A stretch of 64,000 nucleotides of DNA from Caulobacteraceae bacterium (GTDB lineage Bacteria; Pseudomonadota; Alphaproteobacteria; Caulobacterales; Aquidulcibacteraceae), in the NCBI GenBank assembly GCA_009773335.1, contig WRPF01000008.1, positions 1 through 64,000 on the forward strand. The letters run 5' to 3'. The notes beneath the pieces were generated by a model. The model was not told the origin of the DNA. It worked only from the letters and a program-made list of their open reading frames with translations, and made no database searches. Shown piece after piece: positions 14,602 through 25,279 of the stretch. The position numbers and the translations under genes were made by a program. Position 1 is the first letter of the stretch; each line of letters starts with the position of its first letter.

Positions 14602-15609
14602 TCAGACGTAAGGATCTTCCTGAGCCAGATACTCCCGCACATACGCGCCGACGCCCGCCTCGATCGAGGTGAACTGCCTGTCGTAGCCGAGCGCGCGCAG
14701 GCGGGTGAGATCGGCTTCGGTGAAGTACTGGTAGTTGCGGCGGATGTCCGGCGGCGTATCGACGAACTCCACGACAGGCTTTGAACCGAGCGCGATGTGC
14801 AGCGCCTCGGCGAGTTCGAGGAACGTCCGCGCGCGCCCGCTGCCGACGTTGACGACGCCCGCGCTCTTGTCGCTGGTCAGCAGCCATTCGGCGACATCGA
14901 CGCAATCGTCCACGTACACGAAATCACGCTTCTGACCGCCGTCGGGATAGTCGGGATGATGTGACTTGAAGAGCCGCGTCACCTCGCCGGCCGCGGCCTT
15001 CGGATACATGTGCGCGACGACGCTCTTCTGCCCGCCCTTGTGGTATTCGTTCGGGCCATAGACGTTGAAGAAGCGCAGCCCCGACCAGCGCGGCGGCGCA
15101 TTTCCGCGGGCCGCCGCGCGCAGCGCATAGAGATCGAACAGCTTCTTCGACCAGCCGTAGGCGTTGAGCGGACGCTGCGCGAGCACGGCGCCGAAGGCGT
15201 TGTCGTCGACGAACCCTAGCGCGCCGTCGCCGTAGGTCGCGGCTGACGAGGCGTAGACGAGCGGCTTGGCCTCCGCGGCACACCAGTCCCACACGCGCTT
15301 CGACAACCGGAAATTCGTATCGGCGATGAGATCGGCGTCCGGCTCGGTGGTCGACGAGATGGCGCCCATGTGGACCACGCCCGCCACCCGCGCCGCGTTT
15401 CCGGAAAGCCACGCATCGAGCTGCTCGGGCGCGACGAGATCAGCCACGTCATGCCTGGCGATGTTCTTCCACTTGCCGTCGGCGGCGTCGCCCAGCCGGT
15501 CGCAGACGACGATGTCGGCATCGCCGCGCCTGGCCAGTCGCGCGACGATGTTGGAGCCAATGAACCCGGCGCCGCCCGTCACCAAGATCGCCGGTCCGCT
15601 CACATCCAT
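14602..15609 (-). CDS. hldD: ADP-L-glycero-D-manno-heptose-6-epimerase (335 aa)
   Basis: Extended SDR epimerase that makes the heptose precursor of the lipopolysaccharide core. Rossmann motif TGGAGFIG is at 11-18. HldD-specific segments are MGAISSTTEPD, SSAATYG, NAYGWSKKLFD (catalytic Tyr and Lys), FFNVYGPNEYHKGGQKSVVAHMYPKA and QKRDFVYVDD. Length is normal. The ATG at 15609 (MDVSGP) is chosen because the Rossmann strand starts 6 residues later; upstream in-frame sequence is low-complexity. Cytosolic; no other LPS core gene is adjacent. Confidence 0.9.
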   Translation of the reverse strand: MDVSGPAILVTGGAGFIGSNIVARLARRGDADIVVCDRLGDAADGKWKNIARHDVADLVAPEQLDAWLSGNAARVAGVVHMGAISSTTEPDADLIADTNFRLSKRVWDWCAAEAKPLVYASSAATYGDGALGFVDDNAFGAVLAQRPLNAYGWSKKLFDLYALRAAARGNAPPRWSGLRFFNVYGPNEYHKGGQKSVVAHMYPKAAAGEVTRLFKSHHPDYPDGGQKRDFVYVDDCVDVAEWLLTSDKSAGVVNVGSGRARTFLELAEALHIALGSKPVVEFVDTPPDIRRNYQYFTEADLTRLRALGYDRQFTSIEAGVGAYVREYLAQEDPYV

Positions 15610-15947
15610 CTCCCTCGGGACCGGGCTTGATCCGCGCGCCGGTCTCACGCGCATGATCGCGGTCGCATAGGATCGGCGTCGGGGCAAGAACTGCGGGGTG
15701 TCCGGGACACGACGGGAGGAGGGATGATCGCCGCGACCGGCCCCCAGAGAGCCCCGTTGCGGCCGCCTCCAGCCCGCCGCCGCGCCGGGCGTTGTGGTTC
15801 CGCCGGCGTGGACCTCATCGTGTGCGCAAGCGACGCGGGCGTTGAATATCGGCCTGCACGGGGCCACATGACTTCCAGCGCGCGCCACCCGCCAGATGGC
15901 GGGTCATTTGCGATCCCGGGCGCGCCACGCGCCCGCGCGTTGACGAC
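15610..15947. other. 338-bp divergent intergenic region between hldD and cfa
   Basis: It must hold the promoters of both divergent genes. No family-supported coding frame is visible (a 75-codon frame on the plus strand is low-complexity). Near the cfa end are two perfect 7-bp hairpins: ACCCGCC-AGAT-GGCGGGT (15887-15904) and GGGCGCG-CCA-CGCGCCC (15918-15934), the second ending 13 bases before the cfa ATG. They would lie in the cfa leader mRNA. Confidence 0.6.
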
Positions 15948-17201
15948 ATGAACATGAAAACCGGCGACATTTCTCCCGTGAAGCGGACGAACGAGCGCGC
16001 GACGCCCGCTCTCGTCGCCGGCCTCAAGGCGCCCGCGCGTTTCAAGGCTGTGTGCATGGCCGCCCTCAACCTTCGCGACGGCTGGCTCGTGATGGTTCTG
16101 CCCGATGGTCGCCGCCTCGCTTTCGGCGACGGGGACGGCCCCGAAGCGACGCTCGTCGTGAAGTCCTGGGCCTTCGCCTATCGCCTCGTCCGCAATGGCG
16201 ATATCGGCCTCGCGGAAGGTTACATGGCCGGTGAGTGGGACACGCCCGATCTTTCCGTGCTGCTCACCTTCCTTTCGGGCAATGCCGATCGCGTCGTCCG
16301 CATCCTCCGTGGCAATCCCATGATGCAGATGATGAACCTTTTCCGCAATCTCGGCCGCGAAAACACCCGCGCGGGATCGAGGAGGAACATCCTCGCCCAC
16401 TACGACCTCGGCAACCGCTTCTATGCAGCGTGGCTCGACCGTACGATGACCTATTCGGCGGCGCGCTTCGACGAGAAGCCGGGCGCCGACCTCGCGAATG
16501 CGCAACTTGCAAAGTACCGATCTCTGGCGCACTCGATGCGCCTGAAACCCGGCGAGCACGTTCTGGAAATCGGCTGCGGCTGGGGCGGATTCGCCGAAGT
16601 GGCGGCCAAGGAGTTCGGCGCCCGCGTCACGGGCCTCACGATCTCCGACGAGCAATTCAACTTCGCCAGAGCGCGCATGCAGCGCGAGGGTTTGTCCGAC
16701 AGGGTCGACCTCCGGATGCTCGATTACCGCGACGTGTCCGGGCAGTTCGACAAGGTCGCCTCCATCGAGATGTTCGAGGCGGTCGGTGAGAAATACTGGC
16801 CCGCCTACTTCGCCAAAATCTCCGAGGTCCTGAAACCCGGCGGGACGGCGGGCCTGCAGATCATCACCATCCGCGACGATCTCTTCGACGCCTACAGGAA
16901 GCGCGTCGACTTCATCCAGCAGTACGTGTTTCCTGGCGGCATGCTCCCCAGCCGTGCGCGCCTCGGTGAGGAAACCGCCCGGGCCGGCCTCACGCTGGAG
17001 CAGGTCCAGGCGTTTGGCGTCAGCTACGCTGACACGCTTGCCGAATGGGGTCGCCGGTTCCGCCGCGCCTGGGGCGAGATCAACCAGCTCGGCTTCGACG
17101 AGCGCTTCAGGCGCCTCTGGCAATTCTACCTGAGCTACTGCGAAGCGGGCTTCCGCTCGGGGCGCACGGACGTCGTGCAGATCGCACTGACGAAGGCTTA
17201 G
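15948..17201 (+). CDS. cfa: Cyclopropane-fatty-acyl-phospholipid synthase (417 aa)
   Basis: SAM-dependent enzyme that converts cis double bonds in membrane phospholipid acyl chains to cyclopropane rings. The N-terminal ~150 residues are the Cfa lipid-binding region (SWAFAYRLVRNGDIGLAEGYMAGEW). The signature HYDLGNRFYAAWLD-TMTYS lies at 151-170, the SAM motif VLEIGCGWGGFAE at 205-217, and FDKVASIEMFEAVGEKYW is the Cfa acidic motif. No Shine-Dalgarno is evident before the ATG, and a GC-rich hairpin precedes it. Stationary-phase or acid-stress control is usual for the family but not demonstrated here. Confidence 0.92.
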   Translation: MNMKTGDISPVKRTNERATPALVAGLKAPARFKAVCMAALNLRDGWLVMVLPDGRRLAFGDGDGPEATLVVKSWAFAYRLVRNGDIGLAEGYMAGEWDTPDLSVLLTFLSGNADRVVRILRGNPMMQMMNLFRNLGRENTRAGSRRNILAHYDLGNRFYAAWLDRTMTYSAARFDEKPGADLANAQLAKYRSLAHSMRLKPGEHVLEIGCGWGGFAEVAAKEFGARVTGLTISDEQFNFARARMQREGLSDRVDLRMLDYRDVSGQFDKVASIEMFEAVGEKYWPAYFAKISEVLKPGGTAGLQIITIRDDLFDAYRKRVDFIQQYVFPGGMLPSRARLGEETARAGLTLEQVQAFGVSYADTLAEWGRRFRRAWGEINQLGFDERFRRLWQFYLSYCEAGFRSGRTDVVQIALTKA

Positions 17202-17368
17202 CGTTTCCTCGGCGCGGGCGGTCCACGGTCGCTCCCTGGCCGCCGCGCGCCGGGCGCCGGCGTGCGGCGTCTGATCGTATTCTCCATGCGATCTGTCGGT
17301 GTTACGGCTGCGTCACTCCGCCGGATCAGCGGTTGAACCCCCCGACCGGCGCGCACTAGGGTGCAGGC

Positions 17369-18232
17369 ATGACAGATCATCCCGCCGATCCTCTCGTGGA
17401 CGCCGCCTGGCTCGCCGCCCATCTCGGCGCCCCCGACATCCGCATCATCGACGCGACGTGGTTCATGCCGGGCGATCCGCGCGATGCGCGTCTACTGCAC
17501 GTCGAGGGACGCATACCCGGCGCGATTTTCTTCGACATCGACGAGATCGCCGACACCTCGTCGCCGCTGCCGCACATGCTGCCGTCGCCGGAGAAGTTCG
17601 CCTCGCGCATGCGCAAGCTCGGCGTCGGCGATGGCGCCCGCATCGTCGTCTACGATGCACACGGCGTGTTTTCCGCCGCACGCGCGTGGTGGATGTTCCG
17701 TGTGATGGGCAAGGATGACGTGGTCGTCCTGGACGGCGGCCTGCCCGCGTGGGTCGCGGCCGGCGGCGAGACCGAGGACGGTCCGCCGACGAAGCCGTCG
17801 GAGCGTCACTTCACGGCGCAGTTCCGCCGTGACCTCGTGCGCGACCTCCCCGACATGCGCGCGGCGGTCGGCGGTGCGGCTGCGATCCTCGACGCCCGGC
17901 CGCGCGGGCGTTTCGAAGGTCGTGACCCCGAGCCTCGCGCCGGTCTGAAGTCCGGATGCATGCCCGGCGCGGTCAACGTGCCGTTCGGCGACCTGCTCAC
18001 CGAAGACAAGCGCATGAAACCGCGCGACGCGCTCGCCGCGCTTTTCGCCGCGACGCCGGTCGATCCGCGCCAGCCGCCGATCGTGACCTGCGGCTCCGGC
18101 ATCACGGCGGCGGTCATCGCGCTCGCGCTCGCGCGCACGGGACGCTGGGATGCGGCGGTCTACGACGGGTCGTGGGCCGAATGGGGGGCGCTTGACGACG
18201 CGCCGATCGTCACGGGTGCGCAAGGTGAATGA
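17369..18232 (+). CDS. sseA: 3-mercaptopyruvate sulfurtransferase (287 aa)
   Basis: Tandem-rhodanese enzyme moving sulfur from 3-mercaptopyruvate to a thiol or cyanide. The N-terminal rhodanese-like half covers about 1-150 (LVDAAWLAAHLG, IRIIDATWFMPGD, HVEGRIPGAIFFDID). The catalytic half ends in the active loop CGSGITA with the persulfide Cys at 241; CGSG(V/I)TA is the sulfurtransferase rather than thiosulfate version. Its last 8 bases overlap the start of the downstream PLP lyase, so the two sulfur-amino-acid genes are translationally coupled. Confidence 0.9.
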   Translation: MTDHPADPLVDAAWLAAHLGAPDIRIIDATWFMPGDPRDARLLHVEGRIPGAIFFDIDEIADTSSPLPHMLPSPEKFASRMRKLGVGDGARIVVYDAHGVFSAARAWWMFRVMGKDDVVVLDGGLPAWVAAGGETEDGPPTKPSERHFTAQFRRDLVRDLPDMRAAVGGAAAILDARPRGRFEGRDPEPRAGLKSGCMPGAVNVPFGDLLTEDKRMKPRDALAALFAATPVDPRQPPIVTCGSGITAAVIALALARTGRWDAAVYDGSWAEWGALDDAPIVTGAQGE

Positions 18233-19397
18233 CCGCGGGGACCCGACGTGGCGCCTTTCCACGCGTCTGATGCGCGCCGGACGTGCGCAGGGGCGTGAGA
18301 GCGGCGCGGTGAATCCGCCGATACAGCGCGGATCCACCGTGCTGTTTCCCGACATCGAGGCTCTGCATGGCCCCGGGAAGAGCTACGGTCTCGAAGGGTT
18401 CGGGATTCACGACGCGCTGACCGAGGCGCTTGCCGACATTTCCGGCGCCACGGGGGCCGTGCTGGCGCCATCCGGCCTCGCGGCCGTCACCACGGCGCTG
18501 CTCAGTTTCACACGCGCAGGTGGCGAGGTGCTCGTGACCGACTCCGTCTACGCGCCGACGCGGCGCTTCTGCGACGGCCTGCTCACACGCCACGGCGTCA
18601 CGACGCGCTACTTCGATCCGCGCATCGGCGCCGGCATCGAGGCGATGATTTCGCCGAGCACACAGATCATCTTCCTTGAATCCCCGGGCTCGCTCACCCT
18701 CGAAATCCAGGACGCGCCGGCGATCACGCGTATCGCGAAGGCGCGCGGGATAGCGACGATCATCGACGATACCTGGTCCGCCGGACTTCACTTCAAGCCG
18801 TTCGATCACGGGGTAGACGTCTCGGTGCAGGCGCTGACGAAATATCAGGCGGGCCATGCCGACGTGCTGCTCGGCGCGACGCTCGCGCTTGACCCCGCCC
18901 ATGTCGCGCGCCTGAAGCAGACGGTGAAGGAGCTCGGGCTCGGCTGCGGTGCGGCGGAGGACGCCTATCTCACGCTGCGCGGGCTGCGGACGATGCCACT
19001 GCGCATCGAACGCCAGTCCGCTTCGGGGCTCGCTGTAGCAGAGTGGCTTTCACGCCGCCCGGAGGTCGCGCGCGTGCTCCATCCGGCGCTGGCGTCGCAT
19101 CCAGACCACGCGCTGTTCCAGCGCGACTTCACCGGCGCCGCCGGCGTCTTCTCCATCGTGCTCAAGCCGGTTGCGAAGGCGCGCCTCGCCGCAATGCTCG
19201 ACGGACTCGCGCTGTTCGGGCTGGGCTTTTCCTGGGGCGGCTACGAGAGCCTCGTCATCAACTGCACCGAACAGGAAACCCGCAAGGTCGCACGGTGGAC
19301 GGAGCCGGGCGCGCTGCTGCGCTTCTCCATCGGCCTCGAAGACCCCGCCGATCTCATCGCGGATCTCGATGCGGGATTTGCACGCCTGGCTGGCTGA
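18225..19397 (+). CDS. metC: Cystathionine beta-lyase (390 aa)
   Basis: Cys/Met-metabolism PLP enzyme (fold type I). SGAVNPPIQRGSTVLFP near residue 26 is the family start, GLEGFGIHDALTEALADISGA carries the phosphate-contact segment, and ALTKYQAGHADVLLG holds the PLP lysine. The C-terminal GFSWGGYESLV is typical of MetC. Reaction: cystathionine to homocysteine, pyruvate and ammonia. The GTG at 18225 overlaps the sseA stop; another GTG three codons earlier is possible. tRNA-Arg is transcribed towards it from the other side, 11 bases past its stop. Confidence 0.87.
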   Translation: MNDRGDPTWRLSTRLMRAGRAQGRESGAVNPPIQRGSTVLFPDIEALHGPGKSYGLEGFGIHDALTEALADISGATGAVLAPSGLAAVTTALLSFTRAGGEVLVTDSVYAPTRRFCDGLLTRHGVTTRYFDPRIGAGIEAMISPSTQIIFLESPGSLTLEIQDAPAITRIAKARGIATIIDDTWSAGLHFKPFDHGVDVSVQALTKYQAGHADVLLGATLALDPAHVARLKQTVKELGLGCGAAEDAYLTLRGLRTMPLRIERQSASGLAVAEWLSRRPEVARVLHPALASHPDHALFQRDFTGAAGVFSIVLKPVAKARLAAMLDGLALFGLGFSWGGYESLVINCTEQETRKVARWTEPGALLRFSIGLEDPADLIADLDAGFARLAG

Positions 19398-19408
19398 ATT
19401 TAGAGCGG

Positions 19409-19485
19409 TGGCGACCCCGGCGTGACTCGAACACGCAACCGTCCGCTTAGAAGGCGGATGCTCTATCCAGTTGAGCTACGGGGCC
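19409..19485 (-). tRNA. tRNA-Arg (anticodon TCT)
   Basis: Read on the minus strand: acceptor GGCCCCG pairs with CGGGGTC (one G-T pair), discriminator G, and an encoded CCA (19409-19411). The anticodon stem TCCGC/GCGGA encloses loop CTTCTAA with TCT. The T loop TTCGAGT is canonical. It decodes AGA (and AGG by wobble), rare Arg codons in such GC-rich DNA. Confidence 0.96.
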
Positions 19486-19560
19486 TATTTCCTGACCGGG
19501 CCGTTCGGCCGTGAACGGCGTGCTATCACAGACCGGCCACAGGGCTCCATGCCCACGGCG

Positions 19561-19863
19561 TCAGTGCGACCACGGCTCCTTGCGGCGGAACGCGAAGTTG
19601 TCTGCGTAGGCGCGCAGCACCCGGCGCGGCTCTCTCGGCTCGACGACCTGATGCGGGATGGCGTTGCGGCGGGCGAAATCGATCGCCTCCTCGCGCGTCT
19701 CGAAGGCCAGACGCACCTGCCCGCTCGTGTCGGCGGTGCTCTGCCAGCCCATGAGCGCCTCGGGCGCCACGGCGCCCGCTTCAAACTCAAGCAGCCAGTC
19801 GTGCGACTTGGCGCGACCGGACTGCATGGCCGTCTTGGCCGGGCGATAGATGCGAGCGAGCAT
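19561..19863 (-). CDS. NDUFS4-like accessory subunit of complex I (100 aa)
   Basis: Member of the ETC complex I NDUFS4/AQDQ family, found in alphaproteobacteria and mitochondria but not in most other bacterial complexes I. Recognisable segments are ARIYRPAKTAMQSGRAKSHDWLLEFE (residues 3-28), LMGWQSTADTSGQVRLAFETREEAIDFA (37-64) and the C-terminal AYADNFAFRRKEPWSH. Full length. The ATG at 19863 follows AGGAGGCT by 3 bases. The soluble subunit docks near the NADH-oxidising arm. It lies 43 kb from the nuo genes at the right end of the window, as is usual for this dispersed accessory gene. Confidence 0.88.
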   Translation of the reverse strand: MLARIYRPAKTAMQSGRAKSHDWLLEFEAGAVAPEALMGWQSTADTSGQVRLAFETREEAIDFARRNAIPHQVVEPREPRRVLRAYADNFAFRRKEPWSH

Positions 19864-19962
19864 GAAGCCTCCTAGGCAGTTCCTACACATGATCGCCCGC
19901 ACACGGAACCCCGCCTCGCCGCGACATCGGCGCCAGCAAACCGGACAAACAAAAACAGGGCA

Positions 19963-19995
19963 AAACAAAACGGGCGGCCGGTTGCCCGGTCGCCC
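19963..19995 (-). terminator. Rho-independent terminator of hupB
   Basis: On the minus strand GGGCGACCGG-GCAA-CCGGCCGCCC (one mismatch in a 10-bp stem, 19995-19972) is followed by GTTTTGTTTTG. It lies 24 bases after the hupB stop. Confidence 0.75.
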
Positions 19996-20019
19996 GTTCC
20001 TGTCTTCGATGCCCTGCGC

Positions 20020-20322
20020 CTAGACGCTGGCGCGGGCGCCGGCCTTGGCCGCTTCCAGCGCTTCCTTCAGCGCCTTGCCCGGCTTGAACCGTGCGCGCCG
20101 ACCGGCCGGCACGATCACTTCCTGGTTCGTCTGCGGATTACGCGCCTTGCGCGCAGCCGTCGTCACGACAGCGAAGGCGCCGAAGCTCGGCAGCTTCACT
20201 TCATCGCCCTTCGTGAGTGCGTCGGTGACGACTTCGAAGACCGCGTCCACGAGTTCTCCGGCCTTCGCCTTCGACTCGCCGGTGCGCTCGGCGACGGCCG
20301 TGATGAGTTCCGCTTTGTTCAT
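20020..20322 (-). CDS. hupB: DNA-binding protein HU (100 aa)
   Basis: Histone-like nucleoid protein. MNKAELITAVAERTGESKAKAG is the HU dimerisation start, GDEVKLPSFGAFAVVTTAARKARNP the core, and TNQEVIVPAGRRARFKPGKALKEAL the DNA-gripping arm with the intercalating Pro region. The last residues (GARASV) are a short extension. The ATG at 20322 follows an AAGGA motif. A sigma70-like promoter lies upstream and an intrinsic terminator downstream, so it is a single-gene unit at the end of the tig-clpP-clpX-lon block. Confidence 0.93.
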   Translation of the reverse strand: MNKAELITAVAERTGESKAKAGELVDAVFEVVTDALTKGDEVKLPSFGAFAVVTTAARKARNPQTNQEVIVPAGRRARFKPGKALKEALEAAKAGARASV

Positions 20323-20354
20323 TTCCTTGAGCCCCCTTTGGCTATGAGATCGAC

Positions 20355-20384
20355 GATAAGGGCGCCGAGGCGAAGGCTTGTCAA
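20355..20384 (-). promoter_or_regulatory. Sigma70-like promoter of hupB
   Basis: On the minus strand a perfect TTGACA (20384-20379) is followed after 18 bases by CTTATC (20360-20355), about 30 bases upstream of the hupB ATG. Confidence 0.5.
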
Positions 20385-20426
20385 AACCTTTGGCGCACAA
20401 GGCCCTTACAATGAAGTAATGCGAAT

Positions 20427-20447
20427 CACAGGTGCATAAGACCTGTG
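20427..20447 (-). terminator. Hairpin just after the lon stop codon
   Basis: A perfect 7-bp stem CACAGGT/ACCTGTG with a 7-base loop, beginning 2 bases after the lon stop. The minus-strand sequence after it (ATTCGCATTACTTCATTG) is T-rich but not a clean T tract. Confidence 0.5.
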
Positions 20448-20449
20448 GA

Positions 20450-22861
20450 TTAATGCGGTCTGGCGTCGTCGCGATCATCCCCTTCGGCTTTCGCGGCGAG
20501 CTTTCCGCGACGGTCTTCAGCCTGTTCGTCTTCCTCTGTCCAGACAATCGGCGTCAGCTGTTTCGTCAGCGCATGCTTGAGCACGTCTTCCGCGCTGCTG
20601 ACGGGAATGATCTTGAGGCCGGACTTCACGTTGTCGGGAATATCGGCGAGATCCTTTTCGTTTTCGCTGGGGATCAGCACTGTCTTCACGCCGCCGCGCA
20701 GCGCTGCGAGGAGTTTTTCCTTGAGGCCGCCGATCGGCAGCACGCGCCCGCGCAGCGTGACCTCGCCAGTCATCGCGATGTCCTTACGGACAGGAATGCC
20801 CGTGAGCACCGACACGATCGCTGTCACCATCGCCACGCCCGCGGACGGCCCGTCCTTCGGTGTCGCGCCTTCCGGCACGTGCACGTGGATGTCGCGCGCG
20901 CGGAAGATCGGCGGCTTGATACCGTACTGAACAGCGCGCGAGCGCACGAACGAATTGGCCGCCGAGATGGATTCCTTCATCACGTCGCGCAGGTTCCCGG
21001 TTACGGTCATGGCCCCGCGCCCCGGCATCGACACCGCTTCGATCGTCAGCAGGTCGCCGCCCGCTTCCGTCCATGCCAGGCCGGTGACCATGCCGACCTG
21101 GTCTTCAAGGTCGGTCTCGCCGAAGCGGTATTTCCACACGCCCGCATAATCCGGGAGACTGGCCGCCGTGATCTTCACGGTTTTCTTTTTCTTCTGCTCG
21201 ATCTCGCGCACCGACTTGCGGCAGAGATTGGCGAGTTCGCGTTCGAGGCTGCGCACGCCCGCTTCACGAGTGTAGCGGCGGATCAGGTCGCGGATCGCCT
21301 CGTCGGTCGCGGAGAATTCCCCGGCCTTCAGGCCGTTCGCCTCGACCTGCTTGGGCAGTAGGTATTTCTTTGCGATCTCGAGTTTCTCATCCTCGGTGTA
21401 GCCGGGGATGCGGATGATCTCCATCCGGTCCAGCAACGGCTGCGGCATGTTCAGGCTATTGGCCGTGGTGATGAACAGCACGTCCGAAAGATCGTAGTCA
21501 ACTTCGAGATAGTGATCGTTGAACGTCGCGTTCTGTTCGGGATCGAGCACTTCCAGCAGCGCGGCTGACGGATCGCCGCGATAGTCGGCGCCGAGCTTGT
21601 CGATCTCGTCGAGGAGGAAGAGTGGGTTGGCGCTCTTGGCCTTCTTCATCGACTGGATGACGCGGCCCGGCATGGAGCCGATATAGGTGCGGCGGTGGCC
21701 GCGGATTTCCGCTTCGTCGCGCACGCCGCCAAGCGAGAGGCGCACGAAATCGCGTCCCGTCGCCTGTGCGATCGACTTGCCGAGCGAGGTCTTGCCGACG
21801 CCGGGCGGGCCGACGAGACACAGGATCGGTCCCTTCACCTTGGTCGTGCGCGCCTGCACGGCGAGATATTCGAGGATGCGCTCCTTGACCTTCTCGAGCC
21901 CGTAGTGATCGGCGTCGAGGATTTCCTCGGCCTTCTTGAGGTCCTTCTTGACCGGCTTCTTCTTGCCCCAGGGCAGCGACAGCAGCCAGTCCAGATAGTT
22001 CCGTACGACGGTGGACTCCGCCGACATCGGGCTCATCTGGCGCAGCTTCTTCAGCTCCGCCTCCGCCTTCGTCAGTGCCTCCTTCGAGAGCTTGGCCTTG
22101 CGGATGCGATCCTCGATCTCGGCGAGATCGTCACGGCCGTCATCCGTCTCGCCCAGCTCGCGCTGGATCGCCTTCATCTGCTCGTTGAGATAGTATTCGC
22201 GCTGCGTCTTCTCCATCTGGCGCTTCACGCGGTTGCGGATGCGCTTGTCCATCTGGAGCACCGACAGCTCGCCTTCGATGAGCGCGAGGATCTTCTCCAG
22301 CCGCTGTGTCGTGGCGACGGTTTCAAGCAGGGTCTGCTTGTCGGCGATCTTGATGGTGAGATGCGCGGCGACGGAATCCGCAAGACGGCTCGGATCGGCG
22401 ATGCCGGCGATCGACTGCACGACTTCCGCCGGCGTCTTGCGCGACAGTTTGGAAAACTGCTCGAACTGTTCCGTGACGGCGCGCGCCATCGCGCGCGCTT
22501 CCGGCGTGTCGGCGCCTTCGTCCTCGACGGCCTCCACGTCTGCCAGGAAGAAGTCCGGGTTTTCCTGGAACTTCACGATCCGCGCACGGTGTCCGCCTTC
22601 CACAAGCACGCGCACCGTGCCGTCGGGCAGCTTCAGAAGCTGCACCACGGTCGCAACGGTGCCGATGCGGTAGATGCGGTCGGCGACAGGGTCGTCCTCG
22701 GACGCATCCATCTGCGCGGCAAGCAGGATCTGCTTGTCGTTGCGCATCACCTCTTCGAGCGCTCGCACCGACTTCTCGCGACCCACGAACAACGGCGCCG
22801 CCATATGCGGAAAAACGACTATGTCGCGCAGCGGCAGGACCGGAAGCAGCTTGGTCGCCAT
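20450..22861 (-). CDS. lon: ATP-dependent protease Lon (803 aa)
   Basis: LonA-type cytosolic AAA+ protease for damaged and regulatory proteins; in Caulobacter its targets include DnaA and CcrM. The N-terminal substrate domain starts [16 protein letters not shown]; a coiled linker spans about 190-290; Walker A GPPGVGKT is at 351-358, with Walker [10 protein letters not shown] following. The proteolytic domain holds GPSAGVAM with the catalytic Ser, then the Lys helix. The C-terminus is a charged tail of about 25 residues. The ATG at 22861 precedes the domain start directly. It follows clpX on the same strand after 164 bases. Confidence 0.96.
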   Translation of the reverse strand: MATKLLPVLPLRDIVVFPHMAAPLFVGREKSVRALEEVMRNDKQILLAAQMDASEDDPVADRIYRIGTVATVVQLLKLPDGTVRVLVEGGHRARIVKFQENPDFFLADVEAVEDEGADTPEARAMARAVTEQFEQFSKLSRKTPAEVVQSIAGIADPSRLADSVAAHLTIKIADKQTLLETVATTQRLEKILALIEGELSVLQMDKRIRNRVKRQMEKTQREYYLNEQMKAIQRELGETDDGRDDLAEIEDRIRKAKLSKEALTKAEAELKKLRQMSPMSAESTVVRNYLDWLLSLPWGKKKPVKKDLKKAEEILDADHYGLEKVKERILEYLAVQARTTKVKGPILCLVGPPGVGKTSLGKSIAQATGRDFVRLSLGGVRDEAEIRGHRRTYIGSMPGRVIQSMKKAKSANPLFLLDEIDKLGADYRGDPSAALLEVLDPEQNATFNDHYLEVDYDLSDVLFITTANSLNMPQPLLDRMEIIRIPGYTEDEKLEIAKKYLLPKQVEANGLKAGEFSATDEAIRDLIRRYTREAGVRSLERELANLCRKSVREIEQKKKKTVKITAASLPDYAGVWKYRFGETDLEDQVGMVTGLAWTEAGGDLLTIEAVSMPGRGAMTVTGNLRDVMKESISAANSFVRSRAVQYGIKPPIFRARDIHVHVPEGATPKDGPSAGVAMVTAIVSVLTGIPVRKDIAMTGEVTLRGRVLPIGGLKEKLLAALRGGVKTVLIPSENEKDLADIPDNVKSGLKIIPVSSAEDVLKHALTKQLTPIVWTEEDEQAEDRRGKLAAKAEGDDRDDARPH

Positions 22862-22929
22862 GGGAAAGACTCCTCTCGGCGGCCCGTCCGAGGCCCGCCC
22901 GTTCCGATTAGGGGGATTCGCAGATGAAT

Positions 22930-22964
22930 GGCCGCCCACGCCATTTGGCGCTCGGCGGGCGGCC
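22930..22964 (-). terminator. Hairpin between clpX and lon
   Basis: Outer arms GGCCGCCC/GGGCGGCC (8 bp) with an inner CGCCA/TGGCG stem. It lies 61 bases after the clpX stop and about 70 bases before the lon ATG. No T run follows, so it may be a processing or partial termination element. Confidence 0.4.
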
Positions 22965-23025
22965 GTTCAAGGCTGGAATTGCAAGCGGAACGAGCCAGGG
23001 CGCCCGGTCGCGGGCCGCCGCGAGG

Positions 23026-24297
<1,272 letters not shown>

Positions 24298-24529
24298 GTG
24301 CGCTCCTTGACGGGCCGCGACCGCGCCGTGATGGCGCTCCGGGACCCGTACGGATGGCGAAGACCAGCAACCCCGATCACCCGCATGCGCCCCCAGACTG
24401 GCGCGCCATCCCTTACAAAACTGTTCACCAACTTGCCGAACGAAACCCTTTCACGGCCTTCGCGGATACGAGCATAGCAAGAAGCGAGCCGCAAGCGACC
24501 GACTCCCTGGGTCTGCAGGCGGCCCTGAT

Positions 24530-25162
24530 TCAGTGCCCGCCCGCCCCCTCGGCCGCCTCGCGCTTCTCGTAGACCCGGTCGACGATCCCGAAGGCCTGCG
24601 CCTCCTCGGCGGTCATGAAGTAGTCGCGATCCAGCGTTTTCTCGACCAGTTCGTACCGCTGGCCGGTGTGCTTCACGTAGATTTCGTTCAGCCGCTTCTT
24701 GGTGGCGATGATGTCCTCGGCGTGGCGCTCGATGTCGGAGGCCTGCCCGCGGAACCCGCCGGACGGCTGGTGAACCATTACACGCGCGTTAGGAAGGCAG
24801 ATCCGGAGCCCCTTTTCGCCCGCCGCCAGCAGCAGCGACCCCATCGACGCCGCCTGCCCGGTGCACACGGTCGAGACCGGGCTGCGGATGTATTGCATGG
24901 TGTCGTAGATCGCGAGCCCGGACGTCACGACGCCTCCGGGGCTGTTGATATACATGGCGATTTCGCGCTTCGGGTTCTCGGATTCGAGAAACAGGAGCTG
25001 GGCGGTCACAAGGCTCGCCATGCCGTCCTCGACCGGGCCGGTCACGAAGATGATCCGCTCCTTGAGCAGTCGGGAGAAGATGTCGAAGGCGCGCTCGCCC
25101 CGGCTCGTCTGCTCCACCACCATGGGCACGAGCTGCATGTACCGTTCGATCGGATCGCGCAT
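24530..25162 (-). CDS. clpP: ATP-dependent Clp protease proteolytic subunit ClpP (210 aa)
   Basis: Serine peptidase forming the tetradecameric barrel. The catalytic triad is S106 in AASMG, H131 in VMVHQPSGG and D180 (KTLDRD). The start is ATG 25162 ([13 protein letters not shown]), 5 bases after AAGGA; a GTG five codons upstream is weaker. The first residues correspond to a short propeptide. A heat-shock-like promoter candidate lies 57-86 bases upstream. It sits between trigger factor and clpX, as in many proteobacteria. Confidence 0.95.
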   Translation of the reverse strand: MRDPIERYMQLVPMVVEQTSRGERAFDIFSRLLKERIIFVTGPVEDGMASLVTAQLLFLESENPKREIAMYINSPGGVVTSGLAIYDTMQYIRSPVSTVCTGQAASMGSLLLAAGEKGLRICLPNARVMVHQPSGGFRGQASDIERHAEDIIATKKRLNEIYVKHTGQRYELVEKTLDRDYFMTAEEAQAFGIVDRVYEKREAAEGAGGH

Positions 25163-25218
25163 GTCTGTCCTTCGCACGCTTCTTGGGCGGCCCCGCGACT
25201 CGGAACCGCCGTTATTTG

Positions 25219-25248
25219 CATATTTGACTGCCCGAGGCCGACCGCAAG
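25219..25248 (-). promoter_or_regulatory. Candidate sigma32 (RpoH) promoter of clpP
   Basis: On the minus strand CTTG (25248-25245), an 18-base spacer, then CAAATATG (25226-25219). This resembles the alphaproteobacterial heat-shock consensus CTTG-N17/18-CYTATNTG with two mismatches in the -10. It lies 57 bases before the clpP ATG. Confidence 0.4.
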
Positions 25249-25279
25249 GTCCGCGCCAGGGACTTGTGTAGGCGCGCCG

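Noticed and set aside
15645-17123. A 492-codon frame antisense to cfa
   Set aside because: cfa on the plus strand has every family motif; the antisense frame has none.
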